A stretch of 64,000 nt of DNA from Streptomyces sp. SID11385 (GCF_010548245.1 NZ_JAAGLR010000182.1:1-64000); one strand, 5' to 3'. Shown: positions 48,951 to 57,591, counted from the first letter of the stretch. Made by a program: numbers and translations. The notes: generated from the letters alone by a model not told the origin.

Positions 48951-48976
48951 GATGATACTCGACGGAGGAGGCGGCC

Positions 48977-50362
48977 ATGCCTCGCACCACTGACCCTGTC
49001 CGCGGCACACTCCCGCACAGCACGGTGCACCTTCTCGGGCGTGGCTATCAGCCGGTGCCGGCCGAGGCCGAACACACGGAACTGACGGTGCGCGGCACGC
49101 TGCCGCCGCAGCTCGACGGAACCTTCCTGCGGATCGGGCCCAATGCCCGGGGCCCCCACGACCCCGCCGTCGACCACGCCCTGGCGGGCGACGGCATGGT
49201 GCACGCGATCCGGCTGGGCGGCGGCCGCGCGCTGTCGTACCGCAACCGCTGGCTGCGGACCGACGCGATCAGCGGCGCGCTCAACGAGCTGCCCACTCCC
49301 GGGCCCCGCAACGGGCCGGACGACAACGTCAACGCGAATCTGATCCGGCACGCCGGCCGTACCCTGGCCGTGGCCGCCGCCACCGCCCTGCCGCTCGTCC
49401 TCGATTCCGGCCTCGCCACCCGCGCCCGCACCGACTTCGACGGCACCCTCCCCGGCGGCTTCTGCGCGCACCCCCTCACCGACCCGGTCACCGGAGAACT
49501 GCTCGCGGTCGCGACCGATCATGCGCGGGACGAGGCGGTCCTGCTCACCCTCGACGTCGCGGGCCGGGTCCGCGAAACACTGCCGATCGTGGTCAAGGGC
49601 CGTCCCTGGATGCACTCCTTCGCCCTCACCGAACGCCACGCCGTCCTCTTCGACCTGCCGGTGACCCACGACCCCGCCGAGGCGCGGACCGGCTCGCCCG
49701 TGCCCTACTCCTGGCAGCACGACCACGGTGCCCGGATCGGGATCGTGCCGCGCGGCGGCACGGACGCGGGCGCACTCTGGCTCGACGTCGCACCCTGCTT
49801 CGTCTTCCACCCGGTCAACGCCTTCGAAGAGGGCGACGGCCGGATCATTGTGGACGTGATCCGCCACGAGCGGGCCTTCGATCGTGACCGGCTGCACGCC
49901 AGCGAGTCGGCGCCATCCCTGTGGCGCTGGACCCTCGATCCGCGTGAGAACGCCGTAGCGGAGCGACAACTGGACGACCGGGTCCAGGAGTTCCCCCTGA
50001 TCGACGAGCGATACACGGGGCTGCGGTACCGGTACGCCTTCACCGTCGAACTCGACGCGGGCCAGGGCGCCGCGCTCTGCGGCCCGGCACTACTGCGGCA
50101 CGACCACGCCACCGGCCGCTCGGACCGGCATGCCTTCGCCGGTGGACGGCTGACCGGCGAACCCGTCTTCCTGCCGCGCGAGGCGCGGGCCGCGGAGGCC
50201 GACGGCTGGCTGCTGACCCTGGTGTACGACCCCGCCGCCGACCGCAGCGAACTGGTGGTCCTGGACACCGCCGATTTCACCGGGCCGCCGGTCGCCGTGG
50301 TCCCGCTGCCGGTCCGGGTGCCGCACGGCTTCCACGCGCAGTGGGTGCCGGGGGAGAGGTGA
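48977..50362 (+). CDS. Carotenoid/stilbene cleavage oxygenase family protein
   Basis: A 461-residue beta-propeller iron oxygenase. The four iron-binding His segments are visible: GGFCAHPLTD, WMHSFALTERHAVLF, FVFHPVNAFEEGDG and the C-terminal VPHGFHAQW. GTFLRIGPNARGP at the N-terminus is also typical. The family splits alkene double bonds with oxygen, in carotenoids, stilbenes or phenylpropenoids. The nearby hydroxycinnamate ligase and lyase make a phenylpropenoid-type substrate conceivable. GAGGAG precedes ATG 48977. Confidence 0.87.
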   Translation: MPRTTDPVRGTLPHSTVHLLGRGYQPVPAEAEHTELTVRGTLPPQLDGTFLRIGPNARGPHDPAVDHALAGDGMVHAIRLGGGRALSYRNRWLRTDAISGALNELPTPGPRNGPDDNVNANLIRHAGRTLAVAAATALPLVLDSGLATRARTDFDGTLPGGFCAHPLTDPVTGELLAVATDHARDEAVLLTLDVAGRVRETLPIVVKGRPWMHSFALTERHAVLFDLPVTHDPAEARTGSPVPYSWQHDHGARIGIVPRGGTDAGALWLDVAPCFVFHPVNAFEEGDGRIIVDVIRHERAFDRDRLHASESAPSLWRWTLDPRENAVAERQLDDRVQEFPLIDERYTGLRYRYAFTVELDAGQGAALCGPALLRHDHATGRSDRHAFAGGRLTGEPVFLPREARAAEADGWLLTLVYDPAADRSELVVLDTADFTGPPVAVVPLPVRVPHGFHAQWVPGER

Positions 50363-50454
50363 GCGGCGCGCGTGACCACGAAGACCCGCCGAGGAAGGCC
50401 ACCCGGCGCTCGCCCACGCCACCGGCACGGACTCGGCGGAATCCGGCCCGGAAG

Positions 50455-50492
50455 ACCGCGGGGTAGCACTCGGCCGAGTGCTACCCCGCGGT
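50455..50492. terminator. Stem-loop between the oxygenase and MFS genes
   Basis: A 38-bp perfect palindrome (arms of 19 beginning ACCGCGGGGTAGCACTCGG), located between two convergent genes, 92 bases after the oxygenase stop and 16 before the MFS stop. Serves both directions. Confidence 0.85.
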
Positions 50493-50507
50493 TTCCCCGG
50501 CCGGGTG

Positions 50508-51944
50508 TCAGTCCAGAGGACGGGCCAACGCCTGGTCGGCGTCCCCTCGCAGCGGCACGCTCGCCGCCGGAGCGTCCGCGCCGCGGGCACGCAGCCCGAA
50601 CCAGACCAGGACCATGCTCGCCATGGTCACCGCCACGTCCACGATCAGCGCGAGGTGGATGCCGTCCAGTTCCACCGCCTGGGTGGCGGCGACCGCGCTC
50701 AGGATCGGGATGCCGATCGTGACGGCCACCTGCTGGGTCATCGCGGTCATGCCGGTGGCCAGGCCCTGCTCCTCGTTGGGCAGGCCCGAGGTGCCGGTCA
50801 CCGTGTAGGCCACGATGGAGGTCACGTGCCCGAAGAACCCGATGAACAACGCGGGGACCAGGATCACGAGCGCCACCCGGTCGATACCGAGGAAGATGAG
50901 GGGAACGATCGCCAGGCCCTGCACGGACATGCCCACGGCCAGCACCTTCCGGCTGCCGTGGCGTCCGATGGAGCGCCCGGCGATGACCCCGGCGGCCACG
51001 GCCGCCAGGCCCGGGACGCCGAAGACCAGGCCGGTGGTCAGTGGGGAGTAGTGCAGGACGTTCTGGAGGTAGAGCGTCATCAGGAAGATCATGGCGGTCT
51101 CCATGGAGAACACCACGAGCCCCGCGTAGTTGCCCCACTTCACCGTGGGCCGCTTGAGGATGCGCACCGGGGCGAGCGGCGCGGGTGAACGGAGCTCGAT
51201 CACCCAGAACGCGACCAGCAGAGCCGCGCCGATGATGCCCGGGTATATGTTCGTCTCGATGACCGCGTAGATGACGGCCAGCAGACCGCCGGCCGCGGTC
51301 ACCGCCCCGGGCACGTCCAGCTTCACCCGGTCGGGGACGCTGCTCTCCCTGATCAGCGAGGGGGTGAACGCCAGGATGACCGCCGCCACCGGTACGTTGA
51401 TGAAGAACGCGGCTCGCCAACTGAGCAGGCTGACCAGGACTCCGCCGACCAGCGCGCCGACCGTGAAGCCGCCGGAGAGCAGCGCACCGTTGAGGCCCAG
51501 GACCCGGTCCCGCTGCGAGCCTTCCGCGAAGGTGCTGGTGAGCAGGGACAGCGACGCGGGGATCGCCATCGCGGTGGCGAAGCCCTGCAGTGCGCGGGCG
51601 GTCAGCAACACTTCGGCGTTCTGGGCGAATCCGCCGAGCAGTGAGGCCGCGCCGAGCAGCGCCATGCCGGTGATGAAGAGTCGGCGGCGGCCGAACAGGT
51701 CGCCCATCCGTCCGAAGAGGAGGGCGAAGCCGGCCGCGGGGAGGGCGTAGGCGGAGGTGACCCAGGGCAGCCCGGACAACCCCAGCCCGACGCCCGCGCC
51801 GACCTCGGGCAGCGCGACGTTGAGGATCGAGAAGTCAACGGACAGCATGAATCCGGACCCGAGCAGGAGGAACAAAATCATCCGTTCCCTGCTGGTGAAA
51901 CGTGGAACTGAGCTCACTTCGCTCTTGCCTGCGTCGGTCGTCAT
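50508..51944 (-). CDS. MFS exporter, DHA2 (14-span, EmrB/QacA-like)
   Basis: A 478-residue protein from ATG 51944 (MTTDAGKSEVSSVPRF). It has about 14 hydrophobic spans; the conserved motif A region GRMGDLFGRRRLFITGM and motif C-like stretch GGFTVGALVGGVLVSLLSWRAAFFINVP are present. DHA2 carriers pump drugs out with protons. In the enediyne locus it is the best candidate for product export. A TetR-style palindrome lies about 100 bp upstream of its start. Confidence 0.9.
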   Translation of the reverse strand: MTTDAGKSEVSSVPRFTSRERMILFLLLGSGFMLSVDFSILNVALPEVGAGVGLGLSGLPWVTSAYALPAAGFALLFGRMGDLFGRRRLFITGMALLGAASLLGGFAQNAEVLLTARALQGFATAMAIPASLSLLTSTFAEGSQRDRVLGLNGALLSGGFTVGALVGGVLVSLLSWRAAFFINVPVAAVILAFTPSLIRESSVPDRVKLDVPGAVTAAGGLLAVIYAVIETNIYPGIIGAALLVAFWVIELRSPAPLAPVRILKRPTVKWGNYAGLVVFSMETAMIFLMTLYLQNVLHYSPLTTGLVFGVPGLAAVAAGVIAGRSIGRHGSRKVLAVGMSVQGLAIVPLIFLGIDRVALVILVPALFIGFFGHVTSIVAYTVTGTSGLPNEEQGLATGMTAMTQQVAVTIGIPILSAVAATQAVELDGIHLALIVDVAVTMASMVLVWFGLRARGADAPAASVPLRGDADQALARPLD

Positions 51945-52044
51945 GAGATGGTTCCCTCGATCGAGAGTCCGATTTCGTGAACGGTCACCGCGTCGGCCGA
52001 CCGTGCCGCCCGGCGGCACTCGTCACCGAGCGCCCGGCCGACGC

Positions 52045-52059
52045 CTGACTGGCAGTCAG
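52045..52059. promoter_or_regulatory. Palindrome CTGACTG-G-CAGTCAG upstream of the MFS gene
   Basis: Seven-base perfect arms around one base, about 100 bp upstream of the MFS start. This is the look of a TetR-family operator. The only TetR gene in the window is 3.2 kb away (48246-48896). Confidence 0.55.
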
Positions 52060-52165
52060 TCCGGTGCCCCTGCGGGGTGACCTGGAGCTGGGGGAGTGCT
52101 GGGGACTGCCGCCCCGTTCCCGTCGTTCGCCGGGGGTGCGACGGACGGGAACAGGACGACAGTGT

Positions 52166-52522
52166 CTAAGGGGCGTCTCGCCGTTCCGCTGCCTCGGCGA
52201 TGTGCTTGATCTTCGCCAGACGCCGATCCCAGTCGGCGGCGAGCATGGTCATCCACCGCGCCGTCGCGTCGAGGGTCGCCGGCTTCACCGCGTACCGCAC
52301 CTCGCGTCCGACCCGGCTGCCGGAGACCAGCCCGGCGGCGTCCAGGACGGTGAGGTGTTTGGCCACCGCCTGTCGTGATATCGGCAGACTCTCGGCAAGC
52401 GTCGTCGCCGTGGCCTCGCCCTGTGCGGCGAGCAGTTGCAACAGCTCGCGTCGCGTGTTGTCGGCCAGCGCGACCAGCACGCTGTCCACCACCTCGACGG
52501 AGCCCTGGCGTTCGTCCGTCAC
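52166..52522 (-). CDS. ArsR-family transcriptional regulator
   Basis: A 118-residue winged-helix protein: VDSVLVALADNTRRELLQLLAAQGEATATTLAESLPISRQAVAKHLTVLDAAGLV, with the wing SRVGREVRYAVKPATL. No Cys metal site is evident, so it is of the non-metal ArsR class that travels with SRPBCC genes. It overlaps the SRPBCC gene by 4 bp and is co-transcribed with it. Probably binds the TTGC-rich region upstream. Confidence 0.88.
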   Translation of the reverse strand: MTDERQGSVEVVDSVLVALADNTRRELLQLLAAQGEATATTLAESLPISRQAVAKHLTVLDAAGLVSGSRVGREVRYAVKPATLDATARWMTMLAADWDRRLAKIKHIAEAAERRDAP

Positions 52523-52965
52523 ACGGACGACGCCTCGACGCGCGTCTTGACCGCGTCGAGAACCTGTAGCCAGCCGTCGGCGTTGTCGCTGTGCGCCTTG
52601 GCCCGCACATCCTCGGACCCGGCCAGCGTCGCGAACCCGCTCTCGACGACGCGCAGCCGCGTCTTGTCACCCTCGGCGGTCAGCGTGAACTCCACCAAGG
52701 TGCTGTTGGTCTCGCTCAGTTCCTCACCGGGGAACGCGCTGGCCCAGCGGTACGCGACGTAGGTCTGCGGCCGCACCTTCTCCACCCGCACGGGGAAGCT
52801 GCCGTACTCGGGGTTCTTGGCCACCGTCGATTCGCCCTCGACGGCCACGGTGCCGGACGCGCTGGCCGGGTCGGCGACCCAGAAGCCCGGCTCGGTCACC
52901 AGCGACCACACCCGGTCCACGGGGGCCGCGATCAGGGTTTCGCGTTCGATCAGCCGTTCGCTCAT
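52519..52965 (-). CDS. SRPBCC (AHSA1/START-fold) protein; candidate self-protection
   Basis: A 148-residue AHSA1-type protein from ATG 52965, preceded by AAGGAG. It starts ERETLIAAPVDRVWSLVTEPGFWVADP and has the GxSxVAKNPEYGSFPVRVEKVRPQTYVAYRW and TLVEFTLTAEGDKTRLRVVESGF strands with the C-terminal helix DNADGWLQVLDAVKTRVE. The calicheamicin resistance protein CalC has the same fold and works by sacrificing itself. AHSA1/ArsR pairs are also common in ordinary genomes, so the protective role is a suggestion. Confidence 0.82.
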   Translation of the reverse strand: MSERLIERETLIAAPVDRVWSLVTEPGFWVADPASASGTVAVEGESTVAKNPEYGSFPVRVEKVRPQTYVAYRWASAFPGEELSETNSTLVEFTLTAEGDKTRLRVVESGFATLAGSEDVRAKAHSDNADGWLQVLDAVKTRVEASSV

Positions 52966-53445
52966 GAGGAACTCCTTCATTGGTGCTCTTGCCAGCAACC
53001 CGACTGTTGCACATCGGATCGTCAGGCGCAATCGTAAGGTTGCGTTCGCGCGGAGGGGCGCGGTACTGCCGCAGGGGTGCGGTGGTGCATGGGAGCAGGG
53101 CGCGCGCGGTGTCGCGCTTTCGGAGGTGGCGGCGGATTGCGCAAGAGTCGGGTTGCGTATGAGGTAAGTAACATGCAACACTTTGGTTGCGGAATTCGGC
53201 GGACCAGCTGCCGGGCAGGTCGGCTTGTCCTCGGCAACCGGTCGGGGCGCGCGGTGAGGCAACCCGCGGCTTCCCGACCGGACGGCGCCTACGGTGGAGG
53301 TCCTCGCGGCCGGCCGGTGCCATCGGGCGGTGGCCGTCGGGTGCGCCGCCGAGGCGGACGACTTCACAGAGCACAGAGCACCGAGAGACGTGGCGTGGCG
53401 GCAGCCGCCGTCGCGACCTCGGATCACACATCAAGGAGATGCGAC
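52966..53445. promoter_or_regulatory. Divergent region with repeated GTTGC/GCAAC half-sites
   Basis: A 480-bp gap between the SRPBCC/ArsR pair (left) and the VOC gene (right); no gene. Between 52995 and 53192 there are at least eight GGTTGC, GTTGC, GCAAC or TTGCGCAA elements (for example 52995, 53006, 53038, 53137, 53151, 53175, 53185), far more than chance. They are candidate ArsR sites. The VOC ribosome site AAGGAGA lies at the right end. Confidence 0.5.
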
Positions 53446-53787
53446 ATGGCGACACTGAAGCCCGGAAGCATGCTGGTCGGCTCGACCCGTCCCGAGGAAC
53501 TGCGGGCCTGGTACATCAAGGCGCTGGCTCCGGGGTTCACCGGCGACGGCCCGATCGACTTGGGCGGCTTCCATCTGGTCGTCTGCGAGCGCGACGACAT
53601 CGACGCGAAGAACGGCCAGCCGGGTCGCTCCATCGTCAACTTCCACGTCGACGACTTCGACGCGGTGGAGGCCCAGCTGAGCGCGGCCGGCGCCGAGTGG
53701 ATCTCGATCGACGACCGTGAGCCGGGCAAGTTCGGCACGTTCGCCGACCCCGACGGGAATTACCTCCAGATCATCCAGTGGAAGTAG
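53446..53787 (+). CDS. VOC-superfamily protein (glyoxalase/bleomycin-resistance fold)
   Basis: A 113-residue single-domain protein (MATLKPGSMLVGSTRPEELRAWYIKALAPG). It contains FHLVVCERDDID, SIVNFHVDDFDAVEAQLSAAGAEWI, and the terminal GKFGTFADPDGNYLQIIQW, which are classic of the VOC fold. VOC proteins include enzymes and antibiotic-binding proteins such as BlmA and TnmS, which sequester bleomycin or an enediyne. Resistance by sequestration is a reasonable hypothesis given the location. It stands alone, divergent from the SRPBCC/ArsR pair. Confidence 0.83.
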   Translation: MATLKPGSMLVGSTRPEELRAWYIKALAPGFTGDGPIDLGGFHLVVCERDDIDAKNGQPGRSIVNFHVDDFDAVEAQLSAAGAEWISIDDREPGKFGTFADPDGNYLQIIQWK

Positions 53788-53810
53788 GACGCCCGAGGCC
53801 GAGTGTTCCC

Positions 53811-53853
53811 GCAGCCCCTCCTCCCGTCCGAGACGGACCGGCAGAGGGGCTGC
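53811..53853. terminator. Stem-loop between VOC and GFA genes
   Basis: GCAGCCCCTC (53811-53820) pairs with GAGGGGCTGC (53844-53853), with an inner GTCC/GGAC stem. It stands between convergent genes. Confidence 0.75.
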
Positions 53854-53927
53854 CCCCTTGTGCGTCCCTTGGGCGTCGGGGGCGCCCGCTCTTCTCATCG
53901 TGCCGCCCGCAAGGAGGCCAGCCGCGG

Positions 53928-54335
53928 TCACACGGCGGCCGTGGGCTCCGGTACCTGCGGGAGCCAGGACACGGCGTCGTCGCGGAAATGCTGGTTCCGC
54001 GGAACGAATCCACCGTCGTCGTCCAGGCTCATGATGGTCACGAAGACGGCGTCCGAGCCCTCGTCGAGCGCGCACACCCGGGAGCCGCAGTCGCCGCAGA
54101 ACCCGCGCCCGGCGCCCGGCGAGGTCGCGTACCAGGTGGGCTCGCCCCCCGGACCGTCCCAGGCGAAGCCGGACAGAGGGAAGCCCACGAAGGCCATCAT
54201 CGGGCCGCCTGAGAGCTTCCTGCAATGCGCGCAGCTGCACACATGGGGGTAGAACGGCCGGCTGGCCGCGCTGTACCGGATCTTTCCGCACAGGCAGCCG
54301 CCGGTATGGGTTCGCTGCTGGTCGATCTCGCTCAT
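53928..54335 (-). CDS. GFA/CENP-V family zinc protein
   Basis: A 135-residue protein (MSEIDQQRTHTGGCLCGKIRYSA). The zinc-binding pattern of the GFA family is complete: GGCLCG, CSCAHCRKLSG and GFCGDCGSRV. The family is named for glutathione-dependent formaldehyde activation, but most members have no proven activity. In actinobacteria a thiol- or aldehyde-related role is possible. It is the last gene of the leftward set. Confidence 0.85.
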   Translation of the reverse strand: MSEIDQQRTHTGGCLCGKIRYSAASRPFYPHVCSCAHCRKLSGGPMMAFVGFPLSGFAWDGPGGEPTWYATSPGAGRGFCGDCGSRVCALDEGSDAVFVTIMSLDDDGGFVPRNQHFRDDAVSWLPQVPEPTAAV

Positions 54336-54378
54336 CGTGGTGTCCCCAGGCTCTCGGTCCGTCGGTTGTGCTGCGCGG

Positions 54379-54406
54379 GGAAGCCCGCCGTCGCCGACGG
54401 GCTTCC
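54379..54406. terminator. Stem-loop between NADP oxidoreductase and GFA genes
   Basis: GGAAGCCCG pairs with CGGGCTTCC, with a partly paired interior. It may partially end the upstream transcript before the GFA gene. Confidence 0.6.
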
Positions 54407-54433
54407 CTGTCTCATCCGGGCGTCGGGCAGAGG

Positions 54434-55150
54434 TCAGAAGGTGCGCTCCGCCACCCGGACTCTCTCCGCGTTCTCCAGTGCCGTTCGCAGCGCGGCGGCC
54501 GACAGGGGGGCTCCGAGGGCTTCGGTCCGGTCCTCGAAGGCGGTGTTCTTGTCGGCCATGTAGAGCCAGGTGTACGCGGAGGTCTCCGGCTCGAAGCGCC
54601 AGCTGTCCGCCAGCGAGCCCGCGTCGACGGTGTCGAAGCCGATCGTGTGGATCAGCGCCGACGCGCCGGCCTTCGCGGAGGCGTCGTTGCCGGCGATGGC
54701 CACGGCGCTGCGCTCCGGATGGCCGGAGGGACGGGCGAGCTGGGCGATGTGGTGGGCCAGGATGCCGCTGAACGCCTTGACCAGGTGGACCCCGTCGAAG
54801 TGCTGCTGGATCAGCTCGCTGGTGGTCAGCTTCTCCGAGTCCAGCTCCTCGATGCGGCCGTCGCGGATCGGGTAGTAGTTGCTGGTGTCCAGCAGGGTCC
54901 GCCCCCGCAGCGGCGCCGCCGGGACGCGCCGGTAGTCGGTGACCGGCACGGCCATCACGACGAACTCGCCGGCTCGGCTGGCTTGTTCCACGGTCCCGGC
55001 CGTGGCCAGCGGGCCCAGGTCCGCGACGAGGCCGGCGAGGCTCTCGGGGCCGCGGGAGTTGGACATCACGACCGGAATGCCGTTCCCGACGGCGAGCCGG
55101 GCGAGCACTGTGCCCATGACTCCGCTGCCGATGATTCCCAGGGTGGACAT
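54434..55150 (-). CDS. NADP-dependent oxidoreductase (F420-reducing/ProC-like Rossmann protein)
   Basis: A 238-residue protein (MSTLGIIGSGVMGTVLARLAVGNGIPVVMSNSRGPESL). The Rossmann motif GSGVMG is followed by NSR, which binds NADP phosphate, and LDTSNYYPIRDGRIEELDS is typical of the F420H2:NADP oxidoreductase superfamily. It could transfer hydride between NADPH and F420 or reduce a substrate directly. Second gene after the ACAD-fold oxygenase in the same direction, 57 bp apart. Confidence 0.82.
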   Translation of the reverse strand: MSTLGIIGSGVMGTVLARLAVGNGIPVVMSNSRGPESLAGLVADLGPLATAGTVEQASRAGEFVVMAVPVTDYRRVPAAPLRGRTLLDTSNYYPIRDGRIEELDSEKLTTSELIQQHFDGVHLVKAFSGILAHHIAQLARPSGHPERSAVAIAGNDASAKAGASALIHTIGFDTVDAGSLADSWRFEPETSAYTWLYMADKNTAFEDRTEALGAPLSAAALRTALENAERVRVAERTF

Positions 55151-55207
55151 GACGACTCCTCAGGTTTTTCGGTGGACTCTCTCGTACCGGGGACGGCTCG
55201 GCACCGG

Positions 55208-56392
55208 TCAGATGTAGTAAGTGTTGGGCTCCAGGCCGCAGAGGATGCGGCCGTAGGTCTCGGCGTTGACATCCGGATTCATCATCGCGTGCAGACCGAA
55301 CGTCTGGAGGTCGTTGGCTATCCGCTGCACCGGCACCTTGGTATAGGCCGCGGAGCCGCCGCTGGACGAGGCGAGGATCTCCACCGCCTCCCGGGTCAGC
55401 CGCACGGCCGAGCCCTCGTCCGCCCGGCTGCGGCCGCGTTCCGCCATCTCCCAGGGCTCGGCCGAGGCGCACTTGGCGTCCAGCAGCGCGGCCAGCCGGG
55501 TCGCGTGGAACTCCGCCTCGTCGAGCTTCATCGCCGCTTCGGCGACCCGCAGATGGGTCACCGGGGCCTCGCTCTGGCTCGGGTACTCGGTGTAGGTGAT
55601 CTTGCGACCGGGGAGCCGCTCGAAGAAGAGGTCCCGCACCGCCTTGCCCATGCCGACGGCGACCCCGACCGTGGACGCCGCGCCCACCACGATCAGCGGA
55701 GCCCGGTACATCGGCGAGTCGGCGTTCAGCTTGGAGACCGACTGGCCACCGAGCACCATGGGCGCCGGCAGGATGCGTTCCTGCGGGATGAACAGGTCCT
55801 TCGCGATCGTGGTGACGCTCCCGGTTCCGCGCAGGCCGCCGGTGTGCCAGTCGTCGACGATCTCAAGCTCCGAGACCGGGACCGGGCCCATCACCGGGTA
55901 CGGCTGCCCCTCAGGGTCCAGGAATATCGCCGCGACCTGCTGCCAGGTGCTGCTGAGGGCGCCGCTGATGAACGGCCACGAGCCGTTGACGAGGACGCCG
56001 CCGGGAACGGGGACGGCCGTCGCGGTCCCGGGCCCGATGGTGGCACAGAGCCCTGTGCCGGACTCCGCGAACACCTCGTCCTGGACCTCGTCCGGGTACA
56101 GGCCCACGCCCCAGCCGGCGACCCAGGAGCTGGCCACCACCCATGCGGCGGACCCGTCGGCCTTGGCTATCTCCTCGGCCACCGCCACCATGGTCTGCGC
56201 GTCGCTCTCGTACCCGCCGTAGCGCAGCGGGATACGCATCCGGAAGACACCCGCGTCGCGCAGGGCCTCCACCGAGTCAGGGTGCAGTCGGCGGTTCTCC
56301 GTCGACCACGCGGTGTTGGCCCGCAGCACGGGCGCGATCGCGGACACCTGCCGCACCAGCTCTTCCCGGGTCGGGATGACGAATGTCGACAT
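55208..56392 (-). CDS. Acyl-CoA-dehydrogenase-fold flavin monooxygenase (group D)
   Basis: A 394-residue protein (MSTFVIPTREELVRQVSAIAPVLRANTAWSTENRRLHPDSV). It contains ALRDAGVFRMRIPLRYGG, the flavin pocket region GSWPFISGALSSTWQQVAAIF, VDDWHTGGLRGTGSVTTIAKDLFIP and the C-terminal SSGGSAAYTKVPVQRIANDL, which match HsaA/HpaB-like FADH2-dependent hydroxylases. The flavin reductase (43848) could supply FADH2. Likely action: hydroxylation of an aromatic or enediyne intermediate; the substrate is unknown. Confidence 0.83.
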   Translation of the reverse strand: MSTFVIPTREELVRQVSAIAPVLRANTAWSTENRRLHPDSVEALRDAGVFRMRIPLRYGGYESDAQTMVAVAEEIAKADGSAAWVVASSWVAGWGVGLYPDEVQDEVFAESGTGLCATIGPGTATAVPVPGGVLVNGSWPFISGALSSTWQQVAAIFLDPEGQPYPVMGPVPVSELEIVDDWHTGGLRGTGSVTTIAKDLFIPQERILPAPMVLGGQSVSKLNADSPMYRAPLIVVGAASTVGVAVGMGKAVRDLFFERLPGRKITYTEYPSQSEAPVTHLRVAEAAMKLDEAEFHATRLAALLDAKCASAEPWEMAERGRSRADEGSAVRLTREAVEILASSSGGSAAYTKVPVQRIANDLQTFGLHAMMNPDVNAETYGRILCGLEPNTYYI

Positions 56393-56425
56393 GACTTCTC
56401 CTCGACGTGCTTGTGGGATCAGGGC

Positions 56426-57373
56426 TCAGACGAAGAACGTGTTGAACGCGTCGATGACGGCCTCGGGCGCCTCCTCGACGAAGTAGTGGCCCGCGTCCGG
56501 CACCAGCACGACCCGCACGTCGCTCCCCTGGGTGGGCAGCGTCGCCTCCATCTGCTTGGCGAACATGCCGTCGGCGAGGTTGGAGACCAGGCCGAGCATG
56601 GGCGCGGTCACCTGCCCGTAGGTTCCGAGGTCGGCGATGTCCTGGCCGAAGGTCTGGTACCAGCCGTTGCCGCCGCGGATACCGTCCGCCGTGTCGTAGG
56701 CCCGGGTGTAGACGGCCCGGTCCGCCGGGGTCACCGCGTCCGGGTCCAGCAGGAAGTTGTCGAAGACCCAGTCGATGAGGAAGTGGGCGCGTCCGGCCAG
56801 CAGTTGTTCCGGCAGGCCGACGACCTGGTTGAAGGCGAACCACCACGGGAAGAAGGGCAGCCCCGGGGCCGGCAGCACGGGGATCTGGTACATCGACGCG
56901 TCCGGGTGGAGCACATCGAGCAGGGCGACCCTGCGGGTGGCCTCCGGGTGGTTGACCGCGAAGCTGAAGGCAACCTGTGCGCCGACGTCGTGGCCCGCGA
57001 TGTCCACCTGGTCGTAGCCGAGGGCACGGACGAATCCATGGACGACCGAGGCCATCGTCTTCTTGTCGTACCCGGTGGCGGGCTTGTCCGAGCCGCCCAT
57101 GCCCGGGAGGTCGAGCGCGATGACCCTGCGGCCGGCCGCGGCGAGGGCGGGCATCACCTTGTGGAATTCCCACCAGGTCTCCGGCCAGCCGGGCAGCAGG
57201 ACCAGCGGAGCGCCCTCCCCGCCGCTGACGTAATGGAGGCGGAGACCGTTCACGGTGGCGTATTCGCTGCTGAAGCCGCCGTCCAGGGAGCTCGCGAGTT
57301 CGGCGTCGGTCGGGACGCCGGAGGCTTCTCCGCCGGTGTCCGGTGTGCTCGTACCGCTGCTGTTCGTCGTCAC
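56426..57373 (-). CDS. Alpha/beta hydrolase of epoxide hydrolase type
   Basis: A 315-residue protein from GTG 57373, with GAGGAG upstream. The oxyanion hole is LLPGWPETWWEF (the HGxP-like motif appears as PGWP), the nucleophile Asp is in IAGHDVGAQVAF, and the His is in VPDAGHYFVEEAPE. Cap-domain segments DWVFDNFLLDPDAVTPADRAVYTRAY follow. Asp rather than Ser as nucleophile fits epoxide hydrolases or haloalkane dehalogenases. Epoxide opening is common in nine-membered enediyne assembly, but this is not close to the longer SgcF-type enzymes. Confidence 0.85.
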   Translation of the reverse strand: MTTNSSGTSTPDTGGEASGVPTDAELASSLDGGFSSEYATVNGLRLHYVSGGEGAPLVLLPGWPETWWEFHKVMPALAAAGRRVIALDLPGMGGSDKPATGYDKKTMASVVHGFVRALGYDQVDIAGHDVGAQVAFSFAVNHPEATRRVALLDVLHPDASMYQIPVLPAPGLPFFPWWFAFNQVVGLPEQLLAGRAHFLIDWVFDNFLLDPDAVTPADRAVYTRAYDTADGIRGGNGWYQTFGQDIADLGTYGQVTAPMLGLVSNLADGMFAKQMEATLPTQGSDVRVVLVPDAGHYFVEEAPEAVIDAFNTFFV

Positions 57374-57591
57374 TGTTCCCACTCCTCGTCGTCGTGGCCG
57401 AAACAGGTATGCGAAGGACCGGCCCACGGGCTCGGTGCTGCTCAGTCATCATCGAAGACGGAAATTCCCCCGGCCTCTTCCTACGTGCCCTCTCGCGTTC
57501 CCGGGTGGAGGGCGACGTCGGGTCCGGCGTACGCGTGCTCGACGGGTCTGTTCTCTCGGCCCGCCAAGCCGTATCCGGCAGTCGCGACGAC

